The notes under the pieces: model-generated
Seen by the model: the letters and a program-made list of their open reading frames with translations, nothing else
Database searches by the model: none
Told to the model about the DNA's origin: nothing
Shown: positions 35,508 to 46,456 of the stretch, one piece after another
How the letters are laid out: each line of letters starts with the position of its first letter
How positions within the stretch are numbered: the stretch's first letter is position 1
Made by a program: the position numbers and the translations under genes
From: Allomyces arbusculus
Lineage: Eukaryota > Blastocladiomycota > Blastocladiomycetes > Blastocladiales > Blastocladiaceae
Assembly: GCA_027604705.1 (NCBI GenBank)
Contig: JADHYV010000006.1
Coordinates: 248,001-312,000, forward strand
Direction of reading: 5' to 3'
DNA: 64,000 nucleotides

Positions 35508-36030
35508 ATGGATCCAACGCACGACCACCGAGCAGCCGACAGTCGATCCTGTCATGGATTGAAGGCACGGCCCCGACGACGACGATAGTGACACCGACGC
35601 CATTGAAAATGTCGCCAGACGGCCGGCCGATTCCTCACGTGTCCCAAAGCGTCGAGCCATTGGACTAGACGTGCGGACTGCTCTGGTCAATTCGACAGCG
35701 GGCTCCCGCTTTTGCACGCAAACGTTCCTCAAACCTCGATTTCTCGCATCTCCCCGACGACCTGACCTGCGGCACGACTTGCACGGCCCGCCAACCAATT
35801 TCCGTCGTGGACCGCCCGGCACGTTCCAGGTCTTGGTTTGGGGGACCAAGGCCGAATGGACGTGCTGTACGTGCGGCTGACCGACACGGTCGCGCGCCTG
35901 CACGAGCAGTACCACGACTTGGTCGGGTGGACGGGCGCGGCCGACTTGATTCGTTTGTCCTTGGGCAGCAGGAACCTTCTAAGCCGGCCCGAGCGACCAA
36001 GACCGAGGTTGGGATTACGAAGGAGTGAGT
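35508..36030 (+). pseudogene. GRDP-like/ubiquitin-like family relic, core missing
   Basis: It starts MDPTHDHRAADSRSCHG, comparable to MDSDQDDDHHASGSE of the 30.2-kb fragment. It then passes in another frame through an acidic stretch and basic patch (DDDDSDTDAIENV, PKRRAIG). The only other recognisable part is the start of the ubiquitin-like domain (VLYVRLTDTVARLHEQYHDLV...LSLGSRN). The whole GRDP-like WH.HxLDT core that separates these parts in intact members is missing. So the relic has lost its centre and has frame changes. It sits directly upstream of an intact member on the same strand. Confidence 0.55.
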
Positions 36031-36202
36031 GCTCGATCAGGGCAAGGATTCGTTTTCTCATCTATTTCGTGCTTGACGAATGATGGTACTTGTTCGCATA
36101 TTTGCCTCCGTTCAATTTGATTTTGGGGACCCACGCAATGGCAGGTGACAGTGCGGTGGCAGCTGTTCGCGCTGGTCAGCTCACGGTCAACTCTGCGACA
36201 CG

Positions 36203-37135
36203 ATGCGCGCGCGTTGTGCAGCGAAAACGACTTCATCGAAAGCATTTTGCTCACCCTCCTTGTCGTTTCCCCCACCTTCAGCAAGGATCACGCCGTGCAC
36301 CACGCTCGACCCTACGACCCCTCCCCGCGCCGTGATCCAGGCCGCGACCGACGCCGTGATCCACTTTCTTGAACACGACCTCGACTTGACCACGCTCGCC
36401 AGCCATTTGCGCCGCTCTGCCGCGCTGCCCGCCGACGTCGACCTCGCGCTGCGCGAGTACCGCCGCTTCCTGATCCTCAAGGTCATGCACCGCGACGAGC
36501 ACGCGATCCTGCTCTCGCCGAGCCCTGTCGTCGATACTGTATGGCACGCGCACATGCTCGATACGCGCGCATACCTGGCCATGAACGACCAGCTGCCGTT
36601 CTTTGTCCACCACGACCCGCGCGGCGCGTACGACGAGGACGCCGCGAACCGCGCGCGCCGACTTGACAACACGCGTGCGTGTTACCGGGCGCGCTGGGGC
36701 GACATGCCCGCCGCCGTTCTGGACGACACGGTCGAGCAACAGCCCCCAACTCCACCGGCCCCTGCTCTACACCCAGCACCTGTTCCACCGGCACTGTCAC
36801 CCGTCCCGTCTCCATCGGTATCTCCCACGCCGTCCATGCCGACATCCCCAGCACCACTGAGCGGAGACTCGTCGACATCGGTTCGGGCCAAGGACGGTGT
36901 CGTTGCCCTGACCATCCAAGAACTGCCGGGAAGCGCAACATGTGTCCACGCGCGCTTGTCGGAGACGGTCGCGCGCGTCATGGCGCGGTACTCGCACGAC
37001 GTTGGCCTGTCGAATGTGAAGTGGCAAACCGTCGTCTGCAACTCCAAGACGCTCGATAAACGGCATACGCTCTCGCAGTGCGGCATCGCGAATGGCGCGA
37101 TCCTGGGCGTGATTCGAGTGCGGCGCGGGTGCTGA
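36203..37135 (+). CDS. GRDP-like + ubiquitin-like domain protein, intact
   Basis: An intact 310-residue member. Residues about 40-185 form the GRDP-like (DUF1399) domain: VIHFLEHDLDLTTLASHL, LALREYRRFLILKV, then SPSPVVDTVWHAHMLDTRAY and PFFVHHDPRG, closing with YRARWGDMPAAV. A Pro/Ser-rich linker follows. Residues about 233-308 form a ubiquitin-like domain: VVALTIQELPG, LSETVARVMARY, LDKRHTLSQCGIANGAILGV. It lacks a C-terminal Gly-Gly, so it is unlikely to be conjugated. In plants GRDP proteins act in stress responses; their biochemical role is unclear. No splice site is needed. The ATG at 36203 is the first in frame. Function in this organism is unknown; the domain pairing is what the sequence shows. 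Confidence 0.8.
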   Translation: MRARCAAKTTSSKAFCSPSLSFPPPSARITPCTTLDPTTPPRAVIQAATDAVIHFLEHDLDLTTLASHLRRSAALPADVDLALREYRRFLILKVMHRDEHAILLSPSPVVDTVWHAHMLDTRAYLAMNDQLPFFVHHDPRGAYDEDAANRARRLDNTRACYRARWGDMPAAVLDDTVEQQPPTPPAPALHPAPVPPALSPVPSPSVSPTPSMPTSPAPLSGDSSTSVRAKDGVVALTIQELPGSATCVHARLSETVARVMARYSHDVGLSNVKWQTVVCNSKTLDKRHTLSQCGIANGAILGVIRVRRGC

Positions 37136-37314
37136 CGGCTCTTGTGTCGCTCTTTTTCCTTCAACTGTTTGTGCTGATTTGTGCCTGTGCACCACGTTGT
37201 TGGATGATTTGAAGAGACGAGAAATTGTCGGGTTGCAATCGCAGGCAACATCGTTTTGGGCCGCGCTTGCGCCAGTGACCCCCCTCCCTGGCATCAACTC
37301 TGACTCTGGTCTGT

Positions 37315-38505
37315 TTGCACCTCGCGCACATCGATTCATCCTCGCCCCTCCCCCACGGACCTCGATCCACGACAAGGACGCACCTATATCAGCAGCAGCC
37401 GTCGCGCGCCGCTGCGTCGCGCGCGCATCCGTACGCGAAACCGCAGGCCTACGCGACGCCGCACGACGGCGCATGGTGGCCGCTGGCACTCTACCAGTAT
37501 TGGCTCGTTGCAGCATCCCCGTCGCTCGGCACGGCGCCGTATGGCGCGTGGTCGTGCGGCGTGCCCCTGCTACCACTGCCGTCGTGGTTCTCGTCGTACT
37601 GTACCATTCCAGTGCCGTCGCAAGGGCATCAGCAGCGCGCCAACACGCACGCGCGGCCATCGACGGTTGTCGTCGATAACTCCCAAGCGGGTCGACAGGC
37701 CGTACCTACACCCGCCGATCGTCAAGTTGCTGTCCCGGCGCCGCCGGCCGAGCCCACGCGTGCGTCCCGCGCCGAGATCCAGGCCGCGACAGATGCGGCG
37801 GTCCGCTTTCTCGAGCACAACCTCGACCTGACGACGCTCGCCAAGCACCTCCAGCGCGCACCTAAACCCGCCCGTGGACATGGACCTCGCACTGCGCGAA
37901 TACCGCCGGTTCCTGATTCGCAAGGTCGTGCATCGCGGCGAGCGCGCGACGCTGCTCTCGCCCGGTCCGCACATTGACCAAGTCTGGCACGCGCATGTAC
38001 TCGACACGCAGGCCTACATGGCCATGAACGAGCAGCTCCCGATCTACATTCATCACAATCCGAACGGCGCGTACGACGAGGACGCGGCGAGCCGTGCGCG
38101 TCGACTCGACAACACGCGCGTGTGTTACCGTGTGCGGTGGGGCGAGCTGCCGGCGGCCATGTGGGACAACAACGTGCCCGCTCGGCCGGCGTGCCGCGGC
38201 ACGCGCGCGCCGTCGCCCACACCGGTCCAGCATCGGCGGCGGCGGCCCGTAAGTACGGGACGATGGAGGCGGTGCTGATTTCCGACGACGAGAAGCCGCC
38301 ATATCGCGCTCGTGTCTGTGAGTGGATGCAGGTGCAGGTGGTCGCTGCGGCGTTTGCGGCGCGATTCGGCGAGGACATGTCCAAACTGCGGCTCTCGGAC
38401 GCTGGCGCACGGTTGGACTTGGCGCTGACGTTGGCCGAGTGCGGGCTTCACGCCGACGACGGGCCGCATACGATTGATGTCGCGCACGAGCAGGTGGGGT
38501 GCTGA
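37315..38505 (+). pseudogene. GRDP-like + ubiquitin-like gene, probably broken
   Basis: A further tandem member. A long N-terminal Pro/Ala-rich part (QQQPSRAAASRAH) leads to AAVRFLEHNLDLTTLAKHL. A one-base frame change around 37860-37875 (AAACCC) separates it from MDMDLALREYRRFLIRKV, PHIDQVWHAHVLDTQAY, PIYIHHNPNG and YRVRWGELPAAM. A second frame change is explained by a good 83-nt intron (38249-38331, GTAAGT...GCAG, phase 0), which leads to the diverged ubiquitin-like end (KLRLSDAGARLDLALTLAECGL). No ATG exists in the N-terminal frame before the domain, so the start is missing or in an unseen exon. With the frame change this suggests a pseudogene, although a sequence error is possible. Confidence 0.65.
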
Positions 38506-38634
38506 GCGGCGGCGGGTGGGTGGGGGGCCGGGTTGGGCGACTTGACACATTGTGCTGCACAGCACGCACTCCGCTCCCGCTCCCTCTCTTACTCACTTCT
38601 CAGTCCCCGATTCCCAGCAACGACGTGCTCGTCA

Positions 38635-39145
38635 TGGACCCGAACCAGCAACAGCAGCAGCAGCCGTCGTCGTCGCGCGATGCCGCCCGGCCTACCAACC
38701 CCACGGCGCACCATCAAGCGCCCGCACTGCCGCAAGAACCGTCGCGCGCCGCCACGTCGCGCGCCCATTCGTACGCGAGGCCGCAAGACGGCGCCCTGTT
38801 GCCGCTCCCACAGGGCCGGCACTCGCACGCTGCGGCCAACCCATCGCCTTCGAGTGCGTAGCGCAGCGGCAGCAGCCGGACGGCGGGGCCGCGCACCCGC
38901 CCATCGCCGCCAGTGGCCGCCCACCACCCTCCGCGCCTGCCGCGGGCGGCCATCAAGCTGCTCTTCCTGCGTCAGCGGAGCCTACGACCGCGCCCCGCAC
39001 CGAGGTCCAGATCACGACCGACGCGGCGATCCACTGTCTCGAGCACGACCTCGACTTGACGACGCTCGCCGCGCACCTGCGCCGCTCATCGACGCCGCCA
39101 TCAACATGGACTTTGCGCTGCACGAGTACCGCCGGTTCCTTTGCC
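38635..39145 (+). pseudogene. GRDP-like family gene, truncated
   Basis: The start MDPNQQQQQQPSSSRDAARP and EPSRAATSRAHSYARPQDGA match the N-terminal part of the preceding tandem copy. After frame changes the GRDP-like domain begins (AAIHCLEHDLDLTTLAAHL, then INMDFALHEYRRFL) and stops there: the WH.HxLDT half and the ubiquitin-like domain are gone. It is the 3' end of a tandem group of four members (35.5-39.1 kb) that becomes more damaged downstream. Confidence 0.65.
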
Positions 39146-39516
39146 ATTTCCGGCCGTTGCTCATTTTCTCGCACAGCGCGGCATCGGACATGACGACCCC
39201 GGCGGCCGAGGCGCACCTCGCGGACAAATTTATTCTCTTTGGCGTCGTTCGCAACGCATTAGTTTGTGTTTCCATTGAAATCAGATTTGAGTGGCCAGCT
39301 CACTCTGGTCGTCGTCCTCACCGAAATACTTCGACATACCAAGGCACCAATCCTGCCCGATGGCCCGTGCTGACTGCAAGCTCCACCTCCATGCCTTGGA
39401 CTGCAACACGAAGAACACGCTCGCCACGCAACCACAATGAACCAGGATCAGAACCTGGACCAGCATCTACCTGCCGCAATCTAGCCCGAGGCAGCATCGC
39501 GCGACGACCAGACTAG
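39146..39516. other. Intergenic
   Basis: 370 bp after the truncated GRDP-like copy. No homology to the lost 3' half of the family and no other gene recognised. Confidence 0.35.
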
Positions 39517-39640
39517 ATGAACCCCGTGGACTCGGTCATGATCAAATTGTACAATGGCAACTCGTACGGCGGCGCCAACATGCAGCTGACGGTCCGCGCC
39601 AACAAGGGCACGCCAATGCTGGTCACAGCGCACATGTGCC
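39517..39640 (+). pseudogene. Relic resembling the stretch at 15.6 kb
   Basis: Reads MNPVDSVMIKLYNGNSYGG then ANMQLTVRANKG. The YNGNSYGGANMQ string parallels WNGDSHGGVDMQ on the minus strand at 15.6 kb. At about 39815 VEFAFELNY parallels LKFEFNLQV in the other relic. The DNA between contains the G16 run. The family is unknown. Confidence 0.3.
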
Positions 39641-39789
39641 GTTGTGCCAGAGAAAAGAGGCCGTCAATTGCGGCGACCGAATCGGGCTTGGCGATTGAAC
39701 AAGGTCGGCGCGTAATAGGTGGTGGTGCGGGCGGTGTGCTGTGATTTTCAAGCGCAGCCGTTTTGTTTGTGATATTGATCAGTCCCCTT

Positions 39790-39805
39790 GGGGGGGGGGG
39801 GGGGG
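39790..39805. repeat. G16 homopolymer
   Basis: A run of 16 G in intergenic DNA. Such a run could form a G-quadruplex and is prone to length error in sequencing. Confidence 0.9.
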
Positions 39806-40143
39806 AGGCGACGTTTCGGGTTGAATTTGCATTTGAATTGAATTACGCGTCTGCTTTGTGTTACTTTTACGATTCCGATGCGGTGGACTCGGATTGTAAA
39901 ACGTGTTGTTGTCATCGTCAGGGCTGAACGCAACGGAACACGAGGTGGGCCCTGCGTCCGACGTAAGCCCTGGATGATTGTGCCGCATGCACCAATTGCA
40001 AATCAGTCGACGAACCGACCAACGCGTCTGCTCTTGATCACGCCGGCCAATGTGGCGGCCCTCGCCGGCCGCTTGGCAGAGCTGGTGTCATGGCGTGCTC
40101 ATTTGCACAGAAAACTAATCCAACGAACCCTTGTCCTCCCCAT

Positions 40144-40390
40144 TCACGGTCGGAACTGGTCCCCGGCGCAATTAAAGTCCCTGACGAGTAGGTAGCCGGG
40201 CTCGGGCAGCGTGGCCGAGTACATGAATGCGGGTTTGGTCATGTCTGAGAGATCATTCCACGCCGAGTACCAGGGCAGCGAGTTCCAGGCCTGCAGGCTT
40301 GGCTGGACTTCCACGACGTCAAGAGCGCGAACCAGCCCAGCTCCTTTGCTGCTGCTGCGTTTGCGAGTCTTGAGATCATTGCGGCCATGT
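40144..40390 (-). pseudogene. Decayed copy of the small secreted protein gene
   Basis: On the minus strand a frame ends AFMYSATLPEPGYLLVRDF, matching AMFSITLPEPGYLLVTDTL of the intact gene at 50.6-50.9 kb. Upstream in the same frame GRND... replaces the GRNR... start, but the ATG and hydrophobic signal peptide are lost. Similarity at DNA level continues into the upstream flank (TTCACGGT(C/T)GGCAA at 40478 and 51011). So gene plus promoter were duplicated together, with about 10 kb of LRR genes now between the copies. Confidence 0.6.
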
Positions 40391-41256
40391 AGCTGTTATG
40401 ATGCTCCTGGTGAAGTTTGTTGCTGAGTGACGTCGAGTTGCTTGGCAGAGGTCTTGGAATTGCAGCAGATGCATTTCACGGTTGGCAACACACGCGCGCT
40501 AGTCGGAGAGAGAACCGAGGAGAAATTGACGGCACGGGCTCGACTTTCTACGTGCTGGTCGGAGGGGGGGCGAGGGAGAAACGAAAATTAGTCGGAACCT
40601 GCAATGGTATTTGAGATCTTAGAACGATGCCCAGGGCTGTACACCTGCCACGGCCAACATGGCGACTGCGACTTGAGCCTGTCAGGTGCAAACCCATGAT
40701 GACAAACAAGAGCCTGGGTAATTGGATAGCGATTATATTGAGCATGACGAGGGGGAGAACACGACGGGGAAGCGAGGTATGAACTTGGGCGACAGGAATG
40801 ACGTTCGAAACAAGAATGCGCTGAGGCGACAACAGAAGCAGACTGTGCAAGTGTCGCGCAGCACGACCACGTGTCTGAACTCAAACGCAGCATGACCTTG
40901 GAATATAGAGAAATGAGCCAGGAACGAGAAGGAAGGAGTCGTCAAGTGCCACCAGCTGCAGAAGCACGAGATGCGAGAGAGCGCCCATTGCGCAAGCATA
41001 TTGAGCGCACAGGCCCAAAATCGCACTGGTTGTGACGATGAGGAAAATTGACAATTGGGAGGATGAGAAGCAGGATGGACATGATGCAGAAAGCGCACAA
41101 CGACTACTGTAAGATGATGGTTGCTGGACAGGCTGGTGTGACGCGAATGCCCACCGCCCAACGATCTCCACTTCTGTTTCCAACAACCATTTTTCCGACC
41201 ATCATTCGAGCACCTTCAAGCACCTGCCGCAATTTCGTAGCTCGGCCACTATCTCC
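40391..41256. other. Intergenic
   Basis: About 865 bp before the first intact LRR gene. The first 120 bp resemble the upstream flank of the 50.9-kb secreted-protein gene. The remainder should carry the LRR gene promoter. No other feature seen. Confidence 0.4.
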
Positions 41257-43218
41257 ATGGAACCAAGCTCTCCAGGACCTATCGGCAAACTGCCCAATGG
41301 CCCTGTGTCAGCCATGGAAACGCCTGTCATCGCACTGTCGGCCGAATCAGATCGTCCGCCTTCACCACCTGCGCAAACATCTTACATTGACCAGCTTCCT
41401 TTTGATATTGTCGAAGTCTTGTGCCGGACCGTGCACAAAGTGGCAGGCTGTGACACATTGCTCAAGATGGCGTTGGCGTCTTCCTCTCTCTTTGCTCTGG
41501 CTGTCTCGACGGTGGTGCAAGAAGGATTGAATTTTGATTGGCGCGTGGCACAGTATTCATCCACGCTTTCCAAGGAGCGGTATCTTTCCACTCGAGCACT
41601 GGCTGTTGGATCGTTTGTCACATTTGTCGCAGAATGGGATTGGCCACTAGTATCGAGGGGGCCGACTTGTACAGTTATTGCTTGGCACTTGGCACTCCCG
41701 CTGCGTTCTGCGACGCGTGAACTTGTTCCGCACTCGAACCTCACCAATGGTACTCGCCAAGTTGCTGGAGTGGTGAGCGCCAAGTGGTCTCTGGTCCCCA
41801 TCCCAAATACCCAGCTCCGCACGTACACGGTTCGCGACACCGATGTCGCACGACTTGCTCTTCCCTCGCATCTACAGTCGCTGTCGTTCTTCAGCGACAG
41901 GGCCATCCCAGACGCTCGATGCCGTGAGCTCCCGCACACGCTCCAGTCGCTCACTATCATCACATTTGGGCGCTCGCCCGTCGATCTCACCCTTGTTGCA
42001 TCCCACATGCCATTGTTGCTTCGCTCTCTCGCGCTCACTGTGCTAGAGGACGTCACTGATGACGTGCTCGCCAAACTCATGGCTCGTTTACCTGGGACGC
42101 TTGAAGTGCTCCACGTTGACGTCAATGCCGACGAGGCAATTGGTGAAGAGTATGGGCGCGCCCTTATCGAGCGCATTCCACATCTCCCGCGTTTGGAGAT
42201 CCTTTACATCGTATGGCCGGTAATTCTCTGGCCCGCTCTCCATGCCGCGCTTGTCGAGAAGGAGACAAGCCGCTCTGCCGTGCCGGTCGACTATTTGCAC
42301 TTGACCATGGTGCACCCGCTCACACCCATCTTTACCCCTCTCCCGTCTTCCCTTTGCGTGTCCGAGCGACTGGAGATCAAGGACGTGGACGTGGACTTGC
42401 ACGACACGCAGATCTACGATTTAGAGGGCGACGATGACAAGTTGGCCAACGTCGTCAATTTCATTCTTCGCAACTTTCCAGTGGCAACGCGAACGCTCCA
42501 TGTCAATTTCCTGACTTGGAAGCCAGAATGGCTGAGCCGTCTCCTGACGCTGATTCCATCGACTTTGCGCACTCTCGGACTTGGCAGCGAGGTGCGGTTA
42601 CATCCACGCAATTTTGCAGATACCAGCTTTCCCTCCACGATCCGGCACTTGCGTCTGTACAAGTGCCTCGACCCGCAGCACATCCAGTCGCTGGGTGTTG
42701 ACCATGTTGCATGGTCTGCCATGTGGAATTCGCTCGTGTCTCTGGTTCTGACAGAGAGCAATCTTACTCTGTCGGACCTGGAGAAATGGCTCCCGCTCTC
42801 GGCTTGGCCGCTACAGCTGCGCCAAATTGTTTTGAGTCGGAACAGGCTTGAGTCATTGCCCCAGCAGCCGCCGCTCCCGTCCAGTCTCGTCCAGCTCAAT
42901 ATGTCGGAGAACAAGCTCGAAGCGTTGCCACGCCCGCTCCCGCCAAGACTTGTCCAGCTCTCCTTGAGCGACAATCCAGACATGGTGGCCAGGGACTCAG
43001 ACCCTTACGAGTGGGCCGCAAACCTGCCTTTGTCGCTACGTGTGCTGGAGATCAAGAACTGCTGTGTGGACGATCGTATTGGCGATGGGCTCTTGAATTG
43101 GGTGGGACGGCTCGCAAAGCAGCAGGCACGTCGCGTTCAGATTCGATTTGGTAGGAACACAATTTCCGCGCACGTGTTGGACGAACTTGGTCGTCGTGTT
43201 GGGGAGGTAGGGGCGTGA
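41257..43218 (+). CDS. F-box-like/LRR protein
   Basis: An intact, intronless 653-residue protein. After a Ser/Pro-rich start, residues 43-85 resemble an F-box (IDQLPFDIVEVLCRTV... LLKMALASSSLFALAV), the part that in F-box proteins binds Skp1 in SCF ubiquitin ligases. The remainder is divergent leucine-rich repeat with LP.(S/T)L spacing (LPHTLQSLTI, LPGTLEVLHV, IPSTLRTLGL). The C-terminal repeats are the most regular (LPSSLVQLNMSENKLEALP). It closes with LSLRVLEIKNCCVDDRIGDG, the family's terminal signature. It is more diverged from the other members than they are from each other. Substrate recognition by the LRRs is inference; binding partners are unknown. The start is the first ATG in frame. 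Confidence 0.75.
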   Translation: MEPSSPGPIGKLPNGPVSAMETPVIALSAESDRPPSPPAQTSYIDQLPFDIVEVLCRTVHKVAGCDTLLKMALASSSLFALAVSTVVQEGLNFDWRVAQYSSTLSKERYLSTRALAVGSFVTFVAEWDWPLVSRGPTCTVIAWHLALPLRSATRELVPHSNLTNGTRQVAGVVSAKWSLVPIPNTQLRTYTVRDTDVARLALPSHLQSLSFFSDRAIPDARCRELPHTLQSLTIITFGRSPVDLTLVASHMPLLLRSLALTVLEDVTDDVLAKLMARLPGTLEVLHVDVNADEAIGEEYGRALIERIPHLPRLEILYIVWPVILWPALHAALVEKETSRSAVPVDYLHLTMVHPLTPIFTPLPSSLCVSERLEIKDVDVDLHDTQIYDLEGDDDKLANVVNFILRNFPVATRTLHVNFLTWKPEWLSRLLTLIPSTLRTLGLGSEVRLHPRNFADTSFPSTIRHLRLYKCLDPQHIQSLGVDHVAWSAMWNSLVSLVLTESNLTLSDLEKWLPLSAWPLQLRQIVLSRNRLESLPQQPPLPSSLVQLNMSENKLEALPRPLPPRLVQLSLSDNPDMVARDSDPYEWAANLPLSLRVLEIKNCCVDDRIGDGLLNWVGRLAKQQARRVQIRFGRNTISAHVLDELGRRVGEVGA

Positions 43219-44326
43219 TCAGCAATCGTTGCAGCGGATGCATGCATAGTTAGAGCGTCATAGTTTCTGTTGATGATTGTGGAGTTTAGAGCATGAATGA
43301 TGTCCTGTCGATAGTATTCTCTGGTGCTTGTTCAAAGTGCTTGTTGATGTTCATGACGTGGACGGTATTTGCCTGATTTCTGGCCTCCTTGCCGCATTTA
43401 ACTGTCTTTGAGCACGGTCCGTCCTCTGGCAGGCCAGCTCGCTAAGTGATGTACTTGGGCATTAACTTAATGGCTTCGTGAGCGCACACGAGGGGAAGGA
43501 GTGCATGGGTTGCGTACAGACACGTCGTTGCACCACACAGCCCACTGTGCTGCTGTTGAGATCCATCAAGGACGTGGCCGTGCGACCTGCCCTTCACGTC
43601 TGAGCGCGACGGACTGCGCACCATTATTTCTTGGTGTGGTTCTTTGGTATGGCACATGGCGGAAAAGTGAGAAATGCAGTACACATGTTGCTCAAAAGCA
43701 AGATGTGTGGTCAAATGATGATACGGGCCAAAACCGTCGGCAACTAGACACTACCAGGACTTTAGCAGATGAGCCCGAACGAGAGCATGAATCCTCGCTC
43801 TATTTCGGAAGAGTGGTGTTGAGGAAATGCCTGAAACAAGTGCTCGCCAGGGACGCAAATCACTGCATGGTTTGCCCAGCCACCACATTAGGCCGACACC
43901 ACTGATGTCAAGACACAAGACACAAGATACTGCAACGCCTGCCCAGACGCTGTCATTCCTCCAGATAGTTGGCTGTAGCGTCCAAACTAGAGCGGCGATC
44001 AATCGAAAACCGTCCAAGGAAAGCGGGGAGCATGGGAACGAATCCTGGCGAGCTGCAGGTTGGATGGATGTGACAAAGCCAAAACACCAGATGGCATTTG
44101 ATTCTCTTTAATTCTTGTCGCTGAGGACAGCTGTCGCAGCCACCACGATGGCACTTCCCGCAAAGACAAGCCAAAATGCTCCAGAATTCTCTCCCTCGTG
44201 GATCGCGAGCAAAGGACATCAACTCCAACGTCGCAATGCTTGTCGAGTGCTGCTGCGGATGATGTCTCTTATCACACAGCTACTGTTGCTTCTGAAGCGA
44301 CCTCTGCTTTTGACCATCGATCGACC
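43219..44326. other. Intergenic
   Basis: About 1.1 kb between LRR gene and LRR pseudogene. Six-frame reading shows only short frames without homology. Confidence 0.4.
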
Positions 44327-46130
44327 ATGGAGCTTTTGCCTTTTAGCATTCTCGTTCGCGTGTGCGGGTGTGTTCACCACGTTGTGACAGGCAAGACTTG
44401 CTGCGTCTCGCCCTCTCGTCGGCCATGCTTTTCGCACCTGCCATCCGTGTTGCCGTGGCTGGCTTTTCAAGCAGCACGTTCCCTGATCCTCACCTCGATT
44501 CTCTGAAGAGCGCGGTAAACTGATGCCGAGCCACCTCGCGGAGTGCAGCTTCATCGTGGGCGATCACTGGTTCTTGTTGCCAGAGGATGAGAACGAGGTG
44601 GATGACCCTCAATCGTGGCCGTATTACCATGTGCTTCCGATGCGCAACCATGACCGTCAACTTGTGACGAAAAATTCTGACCCGGGCATGAATGCGGTGC
44701 TGTCTTTCATATGGTCCACGCTTGACATTCCCACGCGTAAGGTGCGCGCACTGTTGCCAATGTTATTGAGCCCGAGAACATCCCAGTCCCCGATCAGTGC
44801 CGATGATTCGCGTTTGTGGGACAATGGTAAGGTTGGGCCGACCCAGATCGACTTCTAATTCCAAGCACGGTCAAGTTGCTGAAGGTTCGGTTGTGTGGCG
44901 AACTCTGGGCACAAGTCGTCAACACTCCCCCATTGAATCAGCAGCTCCCTCTCTCTCTCTCGAACTGCTCTTGGACTTGAATGAATAGAAGAAGACCGCA
45001 TGCTCGAGCTGCTCTACGACCATTTGCCGCCGACACTTGCTGAATTGACATTGCTCGCCCGCGATCTCGCACCTGAAGCTGAAGACTTTGGGCAGGTGAG
45101 TACTCCAGCTCTCGTGCGTGTCCCCATGAATCTGCCGATGCTTGATCTTCTCCACCGCGAACTGCTCTGCACTGAGCATGCCCCTGACGTGTTCGGCGCT
45201 CTTGCGTCGCGCCAGCATTTGCCCTCAAGCGGCATGAACTCGTTAGTCCTGCGCTTGCCGATCACTGATACAGATGAAATGATGAAATGGATGGTCAGCT
45301 GCAAGCGCTCCCAGCGCTCTCACCACCAGCGACCCATTGCAGGCAGCTCCAGATCAAGCACTTGGACGTGGCCGTCAGCCGCCTATGGGGCGCCGACTAT
45401 GACGATCTGTGAGTGCACATGCTTGGACCATCAACACCCTGCCGGTCTCGACCCACTCACTCCGCTTGTGCACCATGTGGTGGTGGGCCACTGCTCTCGT
45501 CTCCCGCGTTGCAAAACGGCTCCGCGAGTCGGCCACGCTCCGTCGTTTGCACTTGCACGGCGACGGGTTCTAGCGGGTGCCTGCGAACGACGAATTTTTG
45601 CCGTTGTATCATTTCGCGTGGTCGGCGCTACCCTCTGCGTGGTTGTCTCCGACGCTCACGCCCCTTTCGCTCACACAATGCCTGCCGAGCCGCGTCATGT
45701 GTGCAGTCACGGACGCCCGCTGGGCGTTCCCAGAAACGATTACGCATGTCGACTTGTCCAACAATGCGCTCACCACGACCGATTTGCGTTTCTTGCAGCC
45801 ATGCCTACCGCCTGGGCTCACGCACTTGAATCTCGCGCAACACCAGGTTTTACATGGCCGTGGCGCCGTTGCCAGCGACGCTGTGGTCGCTCAACCTCAG
45901 CGGCAATCATGCCCTCTCCGATGGGCAGCACCCTGAAGGATGGCTCTTGGCGCTCCCAATCGGTCTCCGCGTGCTTGACGTCAGCCTCTGCATGCTCGAC
46001 GACACCGCCGGACGGCCGCTGAATCTGATCCAACAGCGCGCGGGCGTGATCCCAGAGTCTGGCCGACCAAAGCTGCGGATTCTCACGAATCCGAGCTTGT
46101 CCAGCGACGCTGATGCTGCGGCGCTTGGGG
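44327..46130 (+). pseudogene. F-box-like/LRR pseudogene
   Basis: A full-length but broken member. The F-box-like part starts MELLPFSILVRVCGCVHHVV and continues in another frame with DLLRLALSSAMLFAPAIRVA. Middle parts include LPPTLAELTLLARDL (about 45030). The C-terminal repeats are well kept but in two frames: LPSRVM...WAFPETITHVDLSNNALTT (about 45680-45780) and LPATLWSLNLSGNHAL, GLRVLDVSLCMLDD (45860-46010). At least four frame changes and stops intervene. The degree of decay is moderate, so inactivation looks fairly recent compared with the copies at 0-2.4 kb. Confidence 0.75.
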
Positions 46131-46456
46131 TGCCGCGCAGCAAGAGACACGATTGGCCTGACCAGATTCAACAGACGACTGTTTTCCAGGGCCGATTTGG
46201 AAACATCTTTCTTTTCCGCTGCCTTGCAAGTGTTCACCGGCGCGATCTCTCACGACCAGTTGTGTATTTCAAAATGAAATCCGCGCGGCCGTGCTCGATC
46301 TTGCAAGTTGCCAGGCTGGCAGCCTCACCTCACGAACAAGAGGCGCGGGTCTTCTCGTGGTTAGGTCCTGGGACACTTCCCTCCACTCCACGTCTGCCAA
46401 TGTATTACCACCAGTAAACTAGCGAACGACCAACCACTTGCAACTAACTGCCAGAA

